Shown here: piece after piece, positions 11,241 to 22,490 of the stretch
Numbering within the stretch: position 1 is the stretch's first letter
Layout: every line of letters begins with the position of its first letter
Assembly (NCBI GenBank): GCA_003586115.2
Contig: QVOM02000034.1
Coordinates: forward strand, 15,867,820 to 15,931,819
DNA length: 64,000 nucleotides
Source of the DNA: Salvator merianae
Lineage: Eukaryota; Chordata; Lepidosauria; Squamata; Teiidae
Direction: 5' to 3'
Translations under genes and position numbers: made by a program
Notes under the pieces: generated by a model
The model's database searches: none
What the model saw: only the letters and a program-made list of their open reading frames with translations
What the model was told of the DNA's origin: nothing

Positions 11241-11600
11241 TGAGGTGCAAAACTTGGGATTATCCTGGGTGGGGCTATGTTGCAATTGCCACACATGTCC
11301 GTAGCAATCCCAACATAGTTCCAAGATATTGGAGTGATATTTCCCAATATTGTTATTGAGGGAAAATCAAGTTCCAACCCGGATTTTACTACAAAGTGAA
11401 AGGACTTTCCTTGTCTGGATGACGGCTCCCGTGATCCACCATTTTGGGAATGGCCACCACGCATATGCAGGGTGTAATGGACCCAAAATGGTGGCTGTGC
11501 ATGCACAGAGGGCAGCGATTGCACTGGCCTGGGCACCCAGAAGTGGCACCAGAAGTACATCACTTTCCATTTCCATATCTTTAGCCAATTAGGTTCACTC
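11240..11600 (+). mobile_element. Degenerate family 2-like element
   Basis: 'ggtggggctatgttgcaattgccacacatgtccgtagcaatccc' near 11268-11312 parallels the family 2 block 'gggattgccacatgtatctgtggcaac'. 'ccattttgggaatggcc' and 'aaaatggtggctgtgcatgc' near 11440 and 11482 parallel its later blocks. The copy is diverged and its ends are unclear. Frames of 138 and 80 codons lie inside. Confidence 0.45.
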
Positions 11601-11855
11601 CCTGAAGCCAAAAAATACTGTGAAATATCTCAAGTAATAGTAAATTTGGCTGCAGTGTATAAAAAGTGGATTTATGGAGAATTGCTGGCTATGCTGTGAA
11701 AGAAAAAAAAAGGAATACCTGAATTTCCAGCGTAGGAGTTGGTGACCTCGAAAGGCCAGTTTGTTGGGAGATTGCAAGCAATGTATGTTATTGCACAATC
11801 CCCTACATTTGGGTTTCTATATACTATTGTATGCTTGAAGAGAGCAGAGGAGAAA

Positions 11856-12070
11856 GAGTGAACTGGGAAGATCCTCTTTTAGCAGCCAGGGGTGGCCAGA
11901 AGAGCCTCCTTGCCTGAGGGAAAAGGAGGAAAAAGAGAAGAAAGCTGGGAAGATCCTCCATAAGCTCTTGGTGGTGACCACACCTACTTTCAATGGACAC
12001 CAGAAGAACCACCTTCCCTGAGGAGAGCAGCTGGGAAGATCTTCCATCATCTCCCAGTGGTGGCCTGACC
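11856..12070. repeat. Imperfect tandem repeat, about 2.5 units of 85-90 bp
   Basis: Three starts reading CTGGGAAGATC[CT]TC occur near 11857, 11946 and 12031. Each is followed by a 'ggtggcc/ggtgacc' block and, in the first two, an 'agaagagcc/agaagaacc ... ccttgcctgaggg/ccttccctgagga' block. The units are clearly related but divergent. Confidence 0.6.
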
Positions 12071-12084
12071 TTATATGCCGTGAA

Positions 12085-12182
12085 TGTGCTTTTATGTGCG
12101 ATGTTTGTAGTTTGTTAGTTATGTAAACCACTTTGGGATCTCAGGATAAGGAACAGTATACAAATGCAAATAATAAATAAAT
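12085..12182 (+). mobile_element. L2-type LINE 3' tail
   Basis: 'gttatgtaaaccactttgggatctcaggataaggaacagtatacaaatgc' then AATAAATAAATA is the typical terminal segment of an L2-type LINE. No coding portion is recognisable upstream. Confidence 0.6.
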
Positions 12183-12468
12183 ACTGGCTGCTTTGATCCA
12201 GTGGGACAGTTTTTATTTTGTTTTTATAAGGCAACTCATAATGTGAAGTAAGACTACTGCCTCTAGCACTGAAGCATACCAAGAATTATTGGGTAAGACT
12301 GCGTTGAAATTTGAGCTTAAGGCACGATCCAAAAAACCCAGTCTGTAGCCTGTAATCGCATTATTTATTTAAAGAAAACCACTGTACTGTATCTCTGAAA
12401 GATCCAAGACTAGGTAATGGGAACACAGGTGGGAGGCGGCCAGTCAAGTAGATTCTCTAGAATTCAAA

Positions 12469-12494
12469 GTTATTTATTTATTTATTTATTTATT
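12469..12494. repeat. Microsatellite (ATTT)n
   Basis: Six or so ATTT units, probably the residue of a retroelement tail. Confidence 0.9.
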
Positions 12495-13030
12495 TCAGCG
12501 AGACACAGCATTTAAAAGCTTTGAAAAATGCAGCCACTCCTGAAAAAAAAAATCATGTGTGAACTCATTTGCTTACTCAAAAGCAAGCAGGCGGAACTGA
12601 ATGATGGCTTGCATAGGGAGAGAGTCACTGGTTGGGGAAAAAAAATGATTTCCTTTCTGTGAACCAGCTGCAGACTTAGCATAGATGACAGCCTGGTTTG
12701 CTGAAAGAGAACATTTTTCCAATAGCCAGCATTCATGTTCCCCCACAAGCTGTCATTCAACTTTTCCTGCCTGCTCTTGAGTAGACAGGCAGACTAAAGA
12801 GACTGCTGGCTTGTCACAATTATATTGGAGCGTATGAAAATGAAAGGGAGAGTCTTTAGATTACCTCATTCGAGTCACTAAGTAGAGAAAATTCCCTCAG
12901 GATTTTGCAAATTATGATTGATTGGGATACTATAACTTTTAAATAGTAGGGTTTCCCCACAAATGCAAGACCAAAACTATCATGATAGGAAAGAAAAGGA
13001 GCCAAGAGTGAAACAAAGTGTGTGTGTGTG

Positions 13031-13315
13031 GCCATGTCTCCACTTACAGTTCTGAGGCACCTCTGTGGGTCCAAGGAGGTGCCTTCTACCACCTTGTCTC
13101 CATTTTTAGCAGCAACAGGTGCCTCGCAGTGACCGTGTTGGCCTGCTTTCCAGCACGATTGCCAGCAGAGGTTCCCCCTTTGCAAGGTGTTTTCTGCTCT
13201 GTAAGGAGGAAGCACAATTCTGTGGCACCTCCTCACTCTGAAATAGAGATGAAGAGGGTGCCTTCTTTCTGTGGCACTCACCATTGTGGCACTATACCTG
13301 GAAGTGGAGATGAGA
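13031..13315. mobile_element. Family 3 MITE, copy 1
   Basis: The left end GCCATGTCTCCACTTACAG and the right end GGAAGTGGAGATGAG are inverted matches (CATCTCCACTT type). The interior repeats 'gaggcacctct', 'ggtgccttct' and a 'ccatttttagcagcaac' block. Related elements with the same termini are at 44384-44600 and 52470-52770. Frames of 142 and 100 codons overlap on opposite strands and are not genes. Confidence 0.6.
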
Positions 13316-14545
13316 ACTAGAGAGTGGTTTTAACATCAGCTCCGTGGACTACAGACCAGAACAGCTCCCTGTAATTTTTAAATGGGCACTTGAAATTGTT
13401 CTGTGCATGGAAAAAATGAAACTGTAGCCACAGAAAATCTCTTCCATCTTAGTTTGTCTGTAAAGATAGGAAAGGATGTGTTTCACCCTCCAAGGGGAAA
13501 TGATGGTTTAATAAAGGTATTCTTTTGTTTGATTTATCCTATTGTATTAATCTTTGGTCATACAGGTTTTGCAAAAAGCCCATGAAGCAGTTGTATAATA
13601 ATTTATCGTATCTTTTTTTAAAAAATGCCATCCTTCAATAGGCAATTATCATGCTGGTTTACAGGAACTGAAACAGATTAAATTGTGAATCTACAAATTC
13701 ATAAAATCTCCGGGAAGAATGCAGCTGTTAAAATCCATAACAAAAAATGCTTTGGATAATTAAGGAAATATGCTAAGGTCACTTGCAGAAAATAGGATTT
13801 GCTCTCAGGATAAGCAGAAAAGAAACTGTGAGCTCATCTCTCCCAGTTGCTGCTCCTCACTCATAGGTGAGGTGTGAATGTGTGTGTTTGTGTATTTGTC
13901 AATGCACTTATCAAGACCATTATGGAGGAGGAAAGGGTAAGCTCCCCTTTCTAAGCAAGACTGTCTGACAACAATCTCACCTTATTGTTTTTTGTGGTTT
14001 AAAAATAAACAACCTCAAGTGGCACATTTAGCCACTTATCTAGTTTGCCCTTGAGATAAAAGCTCTCTGGGAATGTTTTATGCTGTAAAGAGAAGGATTT
14101 TGACATTGTCCCCATCAGATCTTTCCTAAAAGATCTTTCTTTGTATTCATAGTTCCAATGATTTTTGGTTTTGGCATCTCCCCCCTTCCCAAGACCCACT
14201 TTCAAAATTGCTATTCATCTTAAGAATGACATTGTCACACAGCCAATTGTCAAACAAAGCTATTTCAGAGTGAGGGAAATGCTTCCTGAAAAACCACTCT
14301 TGAGCAGCTGAAATCTGATTGGCTACCTGACAAGAACCATTGCTGCTAGTAAGATGAAACAATATTAAGCAACAAAAGACAAAAAGATATGAAACTTATA
14401 GTAAATAAGGATTGTGAAGAAACTTACAAATGCAGTTTTGCTGCAACTGAAAGAATATCACAGTCCCTCACTCTACAAAGGTGTATTTTTCACATTTTGG
14501 GGGCTCCATGATAAACATCACGGAGAAACTAGTGCTCTCCTATTA
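13316..14545. other. Unassigned sequence
   Basis: No gene, RNA or repeat family recognised. All frames are at most 71 codons. Confidence 0.3.
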
Positions 14546-14549
14546 CCAG

Positions 14550-14590
14550 AGTGAGTGAGTGAGTGAGTGAGTGAGTGAATGAGTGAGTGA
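14550..14590. repeat. Microsatellite (GAGT)n
   Basis: About ten GAGT units with one GAAT interruption. Confidence 0.95.
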
Positions 14591-14639
14591 AGAATTGATA
14601 AATCTACTGAGTTGGAAAGCTCAGTGTTCAGCCATTATG

Positions 14640-14770
14640 AGTCTTTTATTTTATCTTCCCACAAACCATGTATTGCAGTTTAGCTTATGAGAGAATGACT
14701 GGTTTAAAATCACCCAATGAACTTCATAGCTCCCAAGAGCTTTGAATATAGGCCTCTCCAGTTCTGTCCA
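14640..14770 (-). mobile_element. MIR-like SINE, antisense (degraded)
   Basis: 'cccacaaaccatgtattgcagtttagct', 'aaaatcacccaatgaacttcatagctcc' and 'ttgaatataggcctctcc' align in order with the antisense MIR-type SINE at 8525-8685. The sequence is more diverged and the ends are uncertain. Confidence 0.5.
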
Positions 14771-15172
14771 ACACACCCATTTGTTTCACCACACCCATTT
14801 GTTCCTTGCACCCATGATTCCATTGGTAAACTATGACATCTGCATCACTTTCCTTAATAGTCTATCAATCTCTCTGCAAAGTTCACAAAAACTTTTCTCC
14901 TTCAAGTTATTCCAGCATTATTCTATGTACTTCCATATTGAGTCAGCTGGCCTTGGTGTCATGCTAACAAAACAAAACTCCCTATCCTCAGAAGTTCCCC
15001 ATTTTTTTGGCCTGTTTGCAAGAACCTCCTTTTTAGTGCTTCATTCAAAAGGTATTTTTTTCCTATCTTTATCATCATGAGTTTTATGCATTTTTGATTG
15101 CAGAACTGTACAGGGTTTTGTTATCCATAACCCATGTAACTTGACTATTCATGAGTTAATGCTAGAGACTGG

Positions 15173-15289
15173 AGCTGGGTTCAGACATTGTTTACTTAGT
15201 CTGCTACATTTGGGTATTCCAGAATCTCCATGCTTTATTCTGGAATATCTAAATATAGTGGACTAAGTAAATGATGTCTAGATGCAGCT
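15173..15289. mobile_element. Palindromic mini-MITE, about 117 bp
   Basis: The left arm AGCTGGGTTCAGACATTG, 'tttacttagtc' and 'tattccagaat' pair with the right arm, whose reverse complement runs AGCTGCATCTAGACAT, 'tttacttagtcc', 'tattccagaat'. Only a few bases separate the arms, so the whole unit folds as one hairpin. No longer target duplication is visible. Confidence 0.65.
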
Positions 15290-15469
15290 TGGCACTTCCC
15301 CACTCCTCCCAATCCGTATGAGGGAAGTCTGAAATGCTCAGCTTCCATCTCCCCCAGTATTTGTGTATTATCATACTCATGGAGCTTCCTCAGAACTGAA
15401 CCTCTGTGAACCCTTTGGTGGTTGTGTGTTTGAGATTACTTTATTGTGGTGTCATGTGAAGCCCCAGGC

Positions 15470-15690
15470 AGAGGCTGCAGCAAAGTGGTAATGCAAGCAG
15501 CCAGGAAAACAGAGGGTTGCTAGTTTGATCCACAGCCTCTCCTCAATAGTAGGCAAAGGCAAACCACTTCTATATCTTTCCCAAGAACACTGTACAGAGG
15601 TGCACATGGAGGCATCCATGCAGTCCACCAGGAGCTGGCCACGACTCAGTAGTAGCCACCAACAACAGAAGGAAAGTGAGGATGCTCACA
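15470..15690 (+). mobile_element. tRNA-derived SINE (squamate type), degraded
   Basis: 'agcagccaggaaaacagagggttgctagtttgatcc' resembles a tRNA-related head ending in a B-box-like GTTTGATCC. 'aggcaaaccacttctatatctttcccaagaacac' and 'ggccacgactcagtagtagcc' resemble the 'gcaaaccacctctg...' body and the '...cgactcggcggcacc' BovB-like tail of squamate SINEs. Such SINEs are thought to be moved by BovB-type LINEs, and a BovB fragment occurs in this window. Confidence 0.5.
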
Positions 15691-15720
15691 AAAGCCCTCT
15701 TCTACCCTGAAAGTAATATT

Positions 15721-16244
15721 GGCTATTTTCACACTTACCTTATTGGGTCAGTCCAGCAGGAGTGGGACAGCCTGGAAATGTTCTAGCAGCAGGAACAGCT
15801 CCAGAGTGTCTGGACAAGCCTTACACATTCAGAAGGCTGCTGCGTGATAGCTGCCCACGCTGCTTCCAGAGATTGTACAATCTTGAGAGTCACTTCTGGG
15901 TTTGCCGAGCACAAGGAACTAAAGTTCCTAGTCTCAGTTCCCACTGGGAACCCATTTCGGCAGTGCAATTTGGTGCACTGCTGAAATGTATCCCCCTGTT
16001 AAACCAGAGGCATGCAGCCTTCCACACGCTTCCCTGGGGCATTCTAGCAATGCCTTAAAAGAGATCTAACAGTGTCCCAGTCTAGGCAGCCATTCTATTT
16101 ACTATATGCTCCATCTCAATAAGAATGGAGTGGCCCATGGAAGGGGCGGGGCCTCTTTCTTCCACTCCACCATGAGAAAGAGAGTGTCCAGAAGAGGGTT
16201 AGTTCCTACACTGGAACAGACTCCAGGTAAGTGTGGAAAAAGCC
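15721..16244. mobile_element. Family 1a MITE with 3-bp target duplication ATT
   Basis: The left terminus GGCTATTTTCACACTTACCT and the reverse-complemented right terminus GGCTTTTTCCACACTTACCT differ at two positions over 20 bp. ATT lies directly outside both ends (15718-15720 and 16245-16247). The interior has the 1a hairpin 'aggaactaaagttcct' and the 'cccatttcggcagtgc' block. There is no transposase, so it is non-autonomous. The 98-codon frame at 15762-16058 lies within it. Confidence 0.85.
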
Positions 16245-16249
16245 ATTAA

Positions 16250-17345
16250 GTGGAATAACAACAGCCTCCTTATCCTCATGCATAAAAACTTAACCAAAAT
16301 ATTCCTTCCTTGATAGGTTTCAATTGTAATTAATAGTGTCATTAACTTATGAGAAATGGCAGAAAAAAATGTGGAAGAGACTTTTGGCACAGCATTAGCC
16401 TGGCATACATTGTGCTACTTTGCATGTCTCTCTCATTTCCCGCTATCTCTTTATTTTCTTGGCGACGCATAAGGCCTATACATGCATTCAAAGGAATGCA
16501 TAAGGCTTTGGGTTGGTGGGTGGGTCAGAAGAGAGAAACAAGAAGTGGCATGCATATATCACATCTTCCCAAATTTACCCTTCCTGAATTGACAAGATCT
16601 TTATCGCAAGAAGATTAGGAAGCTTAATGTTCCCTCATCAGACTTTCTTGTTCAAAGCAAAAGGTCTGTGCATGGTACAGGTGAACCCACACGTGCATGC
16701 AGGGATATTGCAAAGGGGTACTGCATGAGAACTCGTGGTCTTCTTCCCTAGAAGAAGTATCCATGCATTCTATTTACTTTAAGCAGCACATGCTAGTTAG
16801 CAGTACTGGGCCAAATGCCAGGATCATTCAATCAGCCAGCATCAGTCACACCCTCAGCAAGCTGAATTTGATAGCCCCTTGCTAGAGCTCTTCCAAGGTC
16901 ACTAGCCAAAATAAAATGAGCACACTGTGATGCCCATCACTACAACTACAAGCCTTGTGGCTCCCATATGGCAGATGACTATCGGCCCAGATGCTCTTTT
17001 GCGTCACCCTCACCTATCTGAGATTTTTCTGCTCCACCCCAATTGAAAATATACTCCGAGGAGCCAAAAATATCTCCTTTCTTTTAGCAATGCCAAACTG
17101 GCAAGCAAGCTCTCACCTCTGAAATACCACCTGCTCTACCTCCTTCTGTGAATAATCGCACTCACCCCCCCATTTGCTTTTGACACTGGATAAAACTGCC
17201 AGTGTTATAGGAAAAAGCCAATTAAAGGTCAAAAATTCAAGATTTTTTTCCTTTATTGGCTCCATCCTGTACAAATATGCCTCTGTCAAAGAGAAGCAAT
17301 CATCTTGCAGATGCACTTTATAAGGTCTGAAAGAGAGACACATAG
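16250..17345. other. Unassigned sequence
   Basis: No gene or repeat family recognised. The frame of 89 codons at 16349-16618 has no motif. Confidence 0.3.
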
Positions 17346-17350
17346 AGAGG

Positions 17351-17358
17351 TGTGTGTA

Positions 17359-17411
<53 letters not shown>
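17351..17411. repeat. Compound microsatellite (TG)n(TA)n
   Basis: A (TG)n run with one interruption passes into about 18 TA units. Confidence 0.95.
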
Positions 17412-17413
<2 letters not shown>

Positions 17414-17717
17414 TTTGTTTTCTAATGAGGGAGTACTGAGGAGGAGAGAAATGAATTACATGCTTGATGCAGACTGAAGGCTGGGAAAATTAAGACCATT
17501 TCCCTTGGTGTGAATGCACTGATTTCAGTTTGTGGAGTAAATTAAACCTTTGGGAGAATTTGTCTTCCATTAAGTTGAACAGCTAAACAGGCACAGAAGA
17601 TTTTAATGTCACCAGCAACAAACCCCAAAGGTTACACAAAGAAAACAAAATCAAAACAAAAAAGTATGGCTCTTTTCTTCTCCTCTTCCCCCATGGAAGT
17701 TCCCTTCTGTCTCTGTA

Positions 17718-17746
17718 AAAACAAAACAAAACAAAACAAAATAAAA
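17718..17746. repeat. Short (AAAAC)n simple repeat
   Basis: Five AAAAC-type units. Two overlapping frames on opposite strands in this area come from low-complexity sequence. Confidence 0.8.
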
Positions 17747-17749
17747 AAT

Positions 17750-18300
17750 CATGGGGAAGGATTGGAAATGTATGGAGGAAAGAATGAGGCAAGTTTTCAA
17801 AGATCATAATTCCATTGCTATACCATATGCTATTAATGTCTGTCAGCGCTGTTTAGCCAGCAACTGCTGACAGAACCATATTTGCTATCTAAATACATCA
17901 TAAATAAATCAGTAATGAACTGCTTTAGTAAACCTTCTGCACTGATTGGAAATACAGATCGAGTAAACAAACTCAATGATGAGCGCTTTGCAATAGGAAG
18001 GCTCTACAACTGTTTAATGTAAATGACAAAGTCACTCACACCTCTCTCTTCCTGGCATGTTAAAAGATGGGTGACGGAGGATCTTGATGGCAAAAGCCTT
18101 TAATCAAGGGTAGAAAAATGTGTCAGTGTTCATCATAACCTTCCTTCCATTTGGAGTGGGAGTGTGTGTGTTATTTAACCTCAACAACGTGCCTATTCCA
18201 GGAGATGCAAGGGGTGGTAAGATCAAAACAAAGCAAAACACACAGAAGCAACACTGGAATAAATTCTATGACCTAATAGGAATTGGGCTCCATGGCTAGA
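17750..18300. other. Unassigned sequence
   Basis: No gene or repeat recognised. A short inverted pair 'gtctgtcagc...gctgacag' occurs at 17839-17873. Confidence 0.3.
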
Positions 18301-18309
18301 GATTCACAG

Positions 18310-18830
18310 GTTACCCACTGGTGCTTTAGGTTGTATTGAACTATGGTCATATGTACACTTATGTGTGTCCTGCTCCAGGATTAGAAACACATTCCAAGCT
18401 GGGTCAGGTTGCTTCTGGCATGGGACAAGGTTGTCCTCTTTGGAGCAGGCACAGATGGATTCCCAACACTCCAAAGGCCAGGAACGAAAGTTCCTGGACT
18501 TTGGAGCTCCCAGAGAACCCATTTTGGTGGCACACTCTGTTGTGCCACCAGAATGAGTCCCCCGTAGTATATAAGACCATGGAGGCTTGTCATCCACATA
18601 TCTCTGTGGCCTGGTATATCACCCCTAGCACACCAGTAAACTGGACTAGGGTACCATTTTGGATTCATAGGGCCTGAATGCGGGTGGGAGTATTTGCTCA
18701 CATAATCTCCAGACTGACCACTGGCCTGCACTATCAGATCATGTGGATGCAGCCTACATCTACTAGTAATTACAGGATCAAAGGGAAGATCTGTGTGGCA
18801 TGCATTATCCCACATGTGCAGGTCTGACAT
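18310..18830 (+). repeat. Family 1a MITE, ends unresolved
   Basis: The core 'aggaacgaaagttcctgg' near 18480-18498 and 'cccattttggtggcacactctgttgtgccaccagaatgag' near 18518-18557 are the best examples of the 1a interior. The second block is itself a hairpin. Frames of 97-149 codons on both strands are produced by this palindromic, stop-poor sequence. Confidence 0.6.
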
Positions 18831-18834
18831 TGAG

Positions 18835-19190
18835 CCAGATCAAGCAATTTGGCTCGAGATTGGAGGAGTGGCTGGTGGCTGGTGGCCCATGGATATTTCA
18901 TGCCATCCCAAAGTCAAAGGCTGAAAATGGAAGTTTCCAGCCTCCAAAGTTGCTGGGTGGGATTTTTTTAGCCAGGTGCCCAAAAGTGGGCACTTCTGGG
19001 AGCCCAGTGAAATGACACCCATCCAGGGACCTGCTGACCTCTGCATGGGTTGGGCTGATCTGCTGCTGGGAAACACTTCAAAGGCTATTTTCAAGCATCC
19101 ATGCATATGTAGCATCTTACCAAGAGGCTGTGCCTCTTGGTAGACCAGTCCACAATGCAGATGCCACATTCCTCATCAGCTGCTGGTGTG
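18835..19190 (-). repeat. Second family 1a-like fragment
   Basis: 'ggaagtttccagcctccaaag' near 18930-18950 and 'gcccaaaagtgggcacttctggg' near 18977-19000 repeat the 1a vocabulary in the opposite orientation. Ends are not defined. The 109-codon minus frame is incidental. Confidence 0.45.
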
Positions 19191-19493
19191 GTCCAGCAGC
19201 CCCATGCCAATGCAGACATTGGTTCCGTGTTCCTCTTGTAGAGACTACAAGATAAGAAAGGTGATGTTGGTTCATGCCATGAGTAGGGAACTGACAGACT
19301 GATGGAGAATAATACTGTCAATGCTTATTGATCTTGGAAGCAGAATGGAATAACAGATGTCATCCAGACACCAGATTTCTTACAGATGTAAGAGTAATCA
19401 GTGGTCTAATACTAGAGCAGAAGTGACATGTTCAGAGACTTTATGATAAATTGGTAACAAAGTACGATCATTATATTCACATGCTAAATCTTA

Positions 19494-19780
19494 GGTCCTT
19501 TCTGTACTAGGCCTTATTCTGGATTATATCCCAGAATAGGGACCTGCCATCCACACACTGATGCAGACTATGGAAGGCCCTGGGGTCTGATGCAGTGAGG
19601 CATCTTATATTCTTATGGCACAAAAGAATCATAACCTCTCCACCGTGGACCAAAATGTTTCCACTACAGTCCCCTTGCACGCTTCCCTCCTTTATACCAC
19701 AAGACATCACGTGCTCCGTAGTCCTCTCTCGTGTCTCTGATTGTCTCAAAGAACATGCCCTTGGGTCTAAGGTTCCAGGC
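19494..19780 (+). repeat. Family 1 MITE left part
   Basis: TTA is followed by GGTCCTTTCTGTACTAGG, a family 1 left terminus, and then 'ccttattctggattatatcccagaatagg', a small hairpin. The same start recurs at 41659. The right end is not found. Confidence 0.5.
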
Positions 19781-19784
19781 TAGC

Positions 19785-20775
19785 ATAAGTAAGGACAGGA
19801 CAAGCTGCTGCCTGTACTACAGCTTGATTGATGACTTTGCAGTATAGCTTCCACACAGCTTTGAGGCTAAAACAGGTGAGAAGTTTGCAGCAGGGCTCAT
19901 GTTGACTAGGAGACTTCATGCAAACTCTGCTAGCAAATTGGGGAGGTCCTTGAGAATCATCATCATCATTGTACATAGGTGAGGAAGAAATGTAGGTTAT
20001 AAATGCCTGCAAAGTTAAAAATGGTAAAACATGCTTGGATAGGTGAGTCTCTTTAGTGAGAATAAATGGCCAGAGCTAAATGCCATTTATTTAATAAGAG
20101 GTTTTGTCTTGTTTGTTTTAAAAAAGCATTTAAAGTCACCCATTGTGCTCCAGTTTTGGAGGGTGCATCAATTCAACCTCATTTTCTGCTGTATAAGGGA
20201 TGGATAGTACTGTATAAGTGACAAGACATGCAGCTTAGATTTACACGGTGGTTATTATTTTAGGGCTCAGAGGCTGCATCCCTACAATGGGAGATTACAA
20301 TGACTAAGTAGCCAGAATGCTTGCTCCCACCCAGGGGCAAGGTGCATGAGGTTTGCACAAAATTTTCCTAGCTTTGAAAAAGGGCACAGACACGTTTTTT
20401 GACACACCGGAAATGGCTGGCTCTGGAAGGAGGCCATTATCCATCCATCAAAAAATACCACCAGGTAGAGCCTGGCAAAGATACGTCACTTAGGCAGCTG
20501 CCATGATCTACATGGTGATGGCACAGCACAAATGCCTGAGGGCTTGAGCATTTCCTCCTGATTTGTAACTTTTATGCTGAAGTTCGTAAAAATTTCCTCT
20601 GTCCCATATTAAGTCAATGGCCAGGTCGCTCTAATGCCCCGTTGGCTGGCCTTCTACAGCAGGACCATCTGCCAGTATCACTTTCACAACAGCTAAGGTT
20701 TTGGCATCAACCTTCAAAATACTTCCTAATGTTTAACTTTAGCTCTGATTTTTTAAAAAAAAACATCTGCCTTTA
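19785..20775. other. Unassigned sequence
   Basis: No gene or repeat family recognised. Confidence 0.3.
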
Positions 20776-20777
20776 AA

Positions 20778-21300
20778 AACATAAGAACCTAAGAGGAGCC
20801 TTGCTGGATCAGGCCACGGCCTATCTAGTCCAGCATTCCGTTTCACACAGTGGCCCAACCAATTGCTTCTGGGCATCTCAAGCATAATAAAAGGCAAAAC
20901 CTTCACCTGCTCTTCACTCCCCACAAATGGTTTTACAGACATCCCGCCTGTCTTTCCAACCTGGAGGAAGTACCTAGGCATCCATTCTAGTAGCCATTGA
21001 TACATCTGGCCTCCATGAATCTGTCAAATCCTTTCTTAAAGCTGTTAAGGCTTATTGCTGTCACCACCTCTTCTGGTAAAAAAATCCATAGACCGATGAT
21101 CCTCTGGGTGAAAAAATACTCCCCCTTGTCGATCCTAACTCTCCTACCCACCAACTTCATAGAGTGCCCCCTGGTCTTAGTGTTGTGTGATAGAGAAAAG
21201 AATTTCTCTCTGTCCACCTTATCCATACCGTGCATGATTTTATATACTTCAATCAGGCCTTCTTTTAAATGCCTTTTTTCAAGGCTGAAGAGGCCTTTCT
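20778..21300 (-). mobile_element. CR1-type LINE 3' UTR, antisense
   Basis: It starts 'aacataagaacctaagaggagccttgctggatcaggcc' and continues through 'cacacagtggccc', 'accacctcttctggt', 'ctggtcttagtgttgtg' and 'catgattttatatacttcaatcagg'. These are the standard landmarks of antisense CR1 3' ends. The 139-codon frame at 20997-21416 crosses it and is not a gene. Confidence 0.85.
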
Positions 21301-22488
21301 TCTGGTCTCTATTTTTTACAGAGTTTATATGCTTTGTTCTATATTTTTATATCAAGGGTGCTATTAGCATATTATTTTATCTGTTGATGTTGTCTTTCGT
21401 TTTTATGAGTCTATGACCATAATAAATATTTTGATTAGAAACACCTGAGGGCAGCCAATATCTTAGAGTTATTTTTCCTACTTTATGGGAAGAATGCCTG
21501 CAAGTTGCCCTTGAGTGGTTCTAACAGTGTGCTGCATGCCCAGGGACACTCCTGTTGTGCAGATGCTGCTCCTTTCAAGCCTCCATTGGGCCTTTTTGCT
21601 CACCCATATGGATGCAACCTTACTCAGAAATTACAAAAAGCTGTCTGTACAAATACTACAGATTATGATGCCAAGTATGTGGATATTCAGTTCACTAATC
21701 TGCATTGTTCGTGTATTATTGGATCAATTTATATGGAAACAATACCATGTATTATTGGATCAATTCATATGGAAACAATATGGCCATTTCTAAGCTCATA
21801 TAACCACTCCTTTCCTTAGGTGCTCAGATTTTGGCCTTTATCTTTTGTCCTACTAAACTACCATTTGCTGTTATTGCTGAATCAGCAAATTATGGTTTGC
21901 TTTCGTCCTCCAAATCAGCCGTGATTCGACCATCTTTCTTTAGTTATTGCAGCTTGGGCTGAAGTAAATGGGAGAGGTTAGCAGTTCTAGATTCTGAATG
22001 TGAGCATGAAGTTCAAAGAAAATCCAAGTTCAAATGAAGAGCGTGCAATTCAAATAGGAGGATCTGTTGGACAGTAAAGTGTCTTAAGATTTTTTTAAAA
22101 AAACAATGAGCGACAATATAGAAATGTTTTAAAGAAGTGAACACAATCTGGCCTCTGCACTGGAGGCACAGTGGGTCTGATTTTATAACTCATGTTTTCT
22201 TTTGCAAAACTTCGCAAAATACCTTCGCCAAAGTTCTAGAAAGTTGGCATGCTATCTCTGAAAATCATGCCAGGTATATGAACTGCCAATTGAAAGGTCT
22301 GCCAAGAAAGCCCACAATTGATTAACCTCTCTCTTTAAATCAGTGGCTATCAATTATTTGGCCTGATGAAAATTTTTCACCAGATCCTTATGCCATCGTT
22401 TTTCTATTGAAATAACTTTGTATTCATATTTATAGGGTTGGTTGCCTATACGTTATTTTGGAATCCGCTTTATTGTACACTTGTAATT
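21300..22488. other. Unassigned, with a 36-bp direct duplication
   Basis: At about 21713-21782 the unit 'attattggatcaatt[tc]atatggaaacaata' occurs twice in tandem. No gene is recognised. The 104- and 92-codon frames at 21505-21819 are partly products of that duplication. Confidence 0.4.
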
Positions 22489-22490
22489 TA

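Noticed and set aside
18381..18830. 149-codon minus-strand frame
   Set aside because: It lies in a family 1a element with overlapping frames on the other strand. The text is palindromic and stop-poor.
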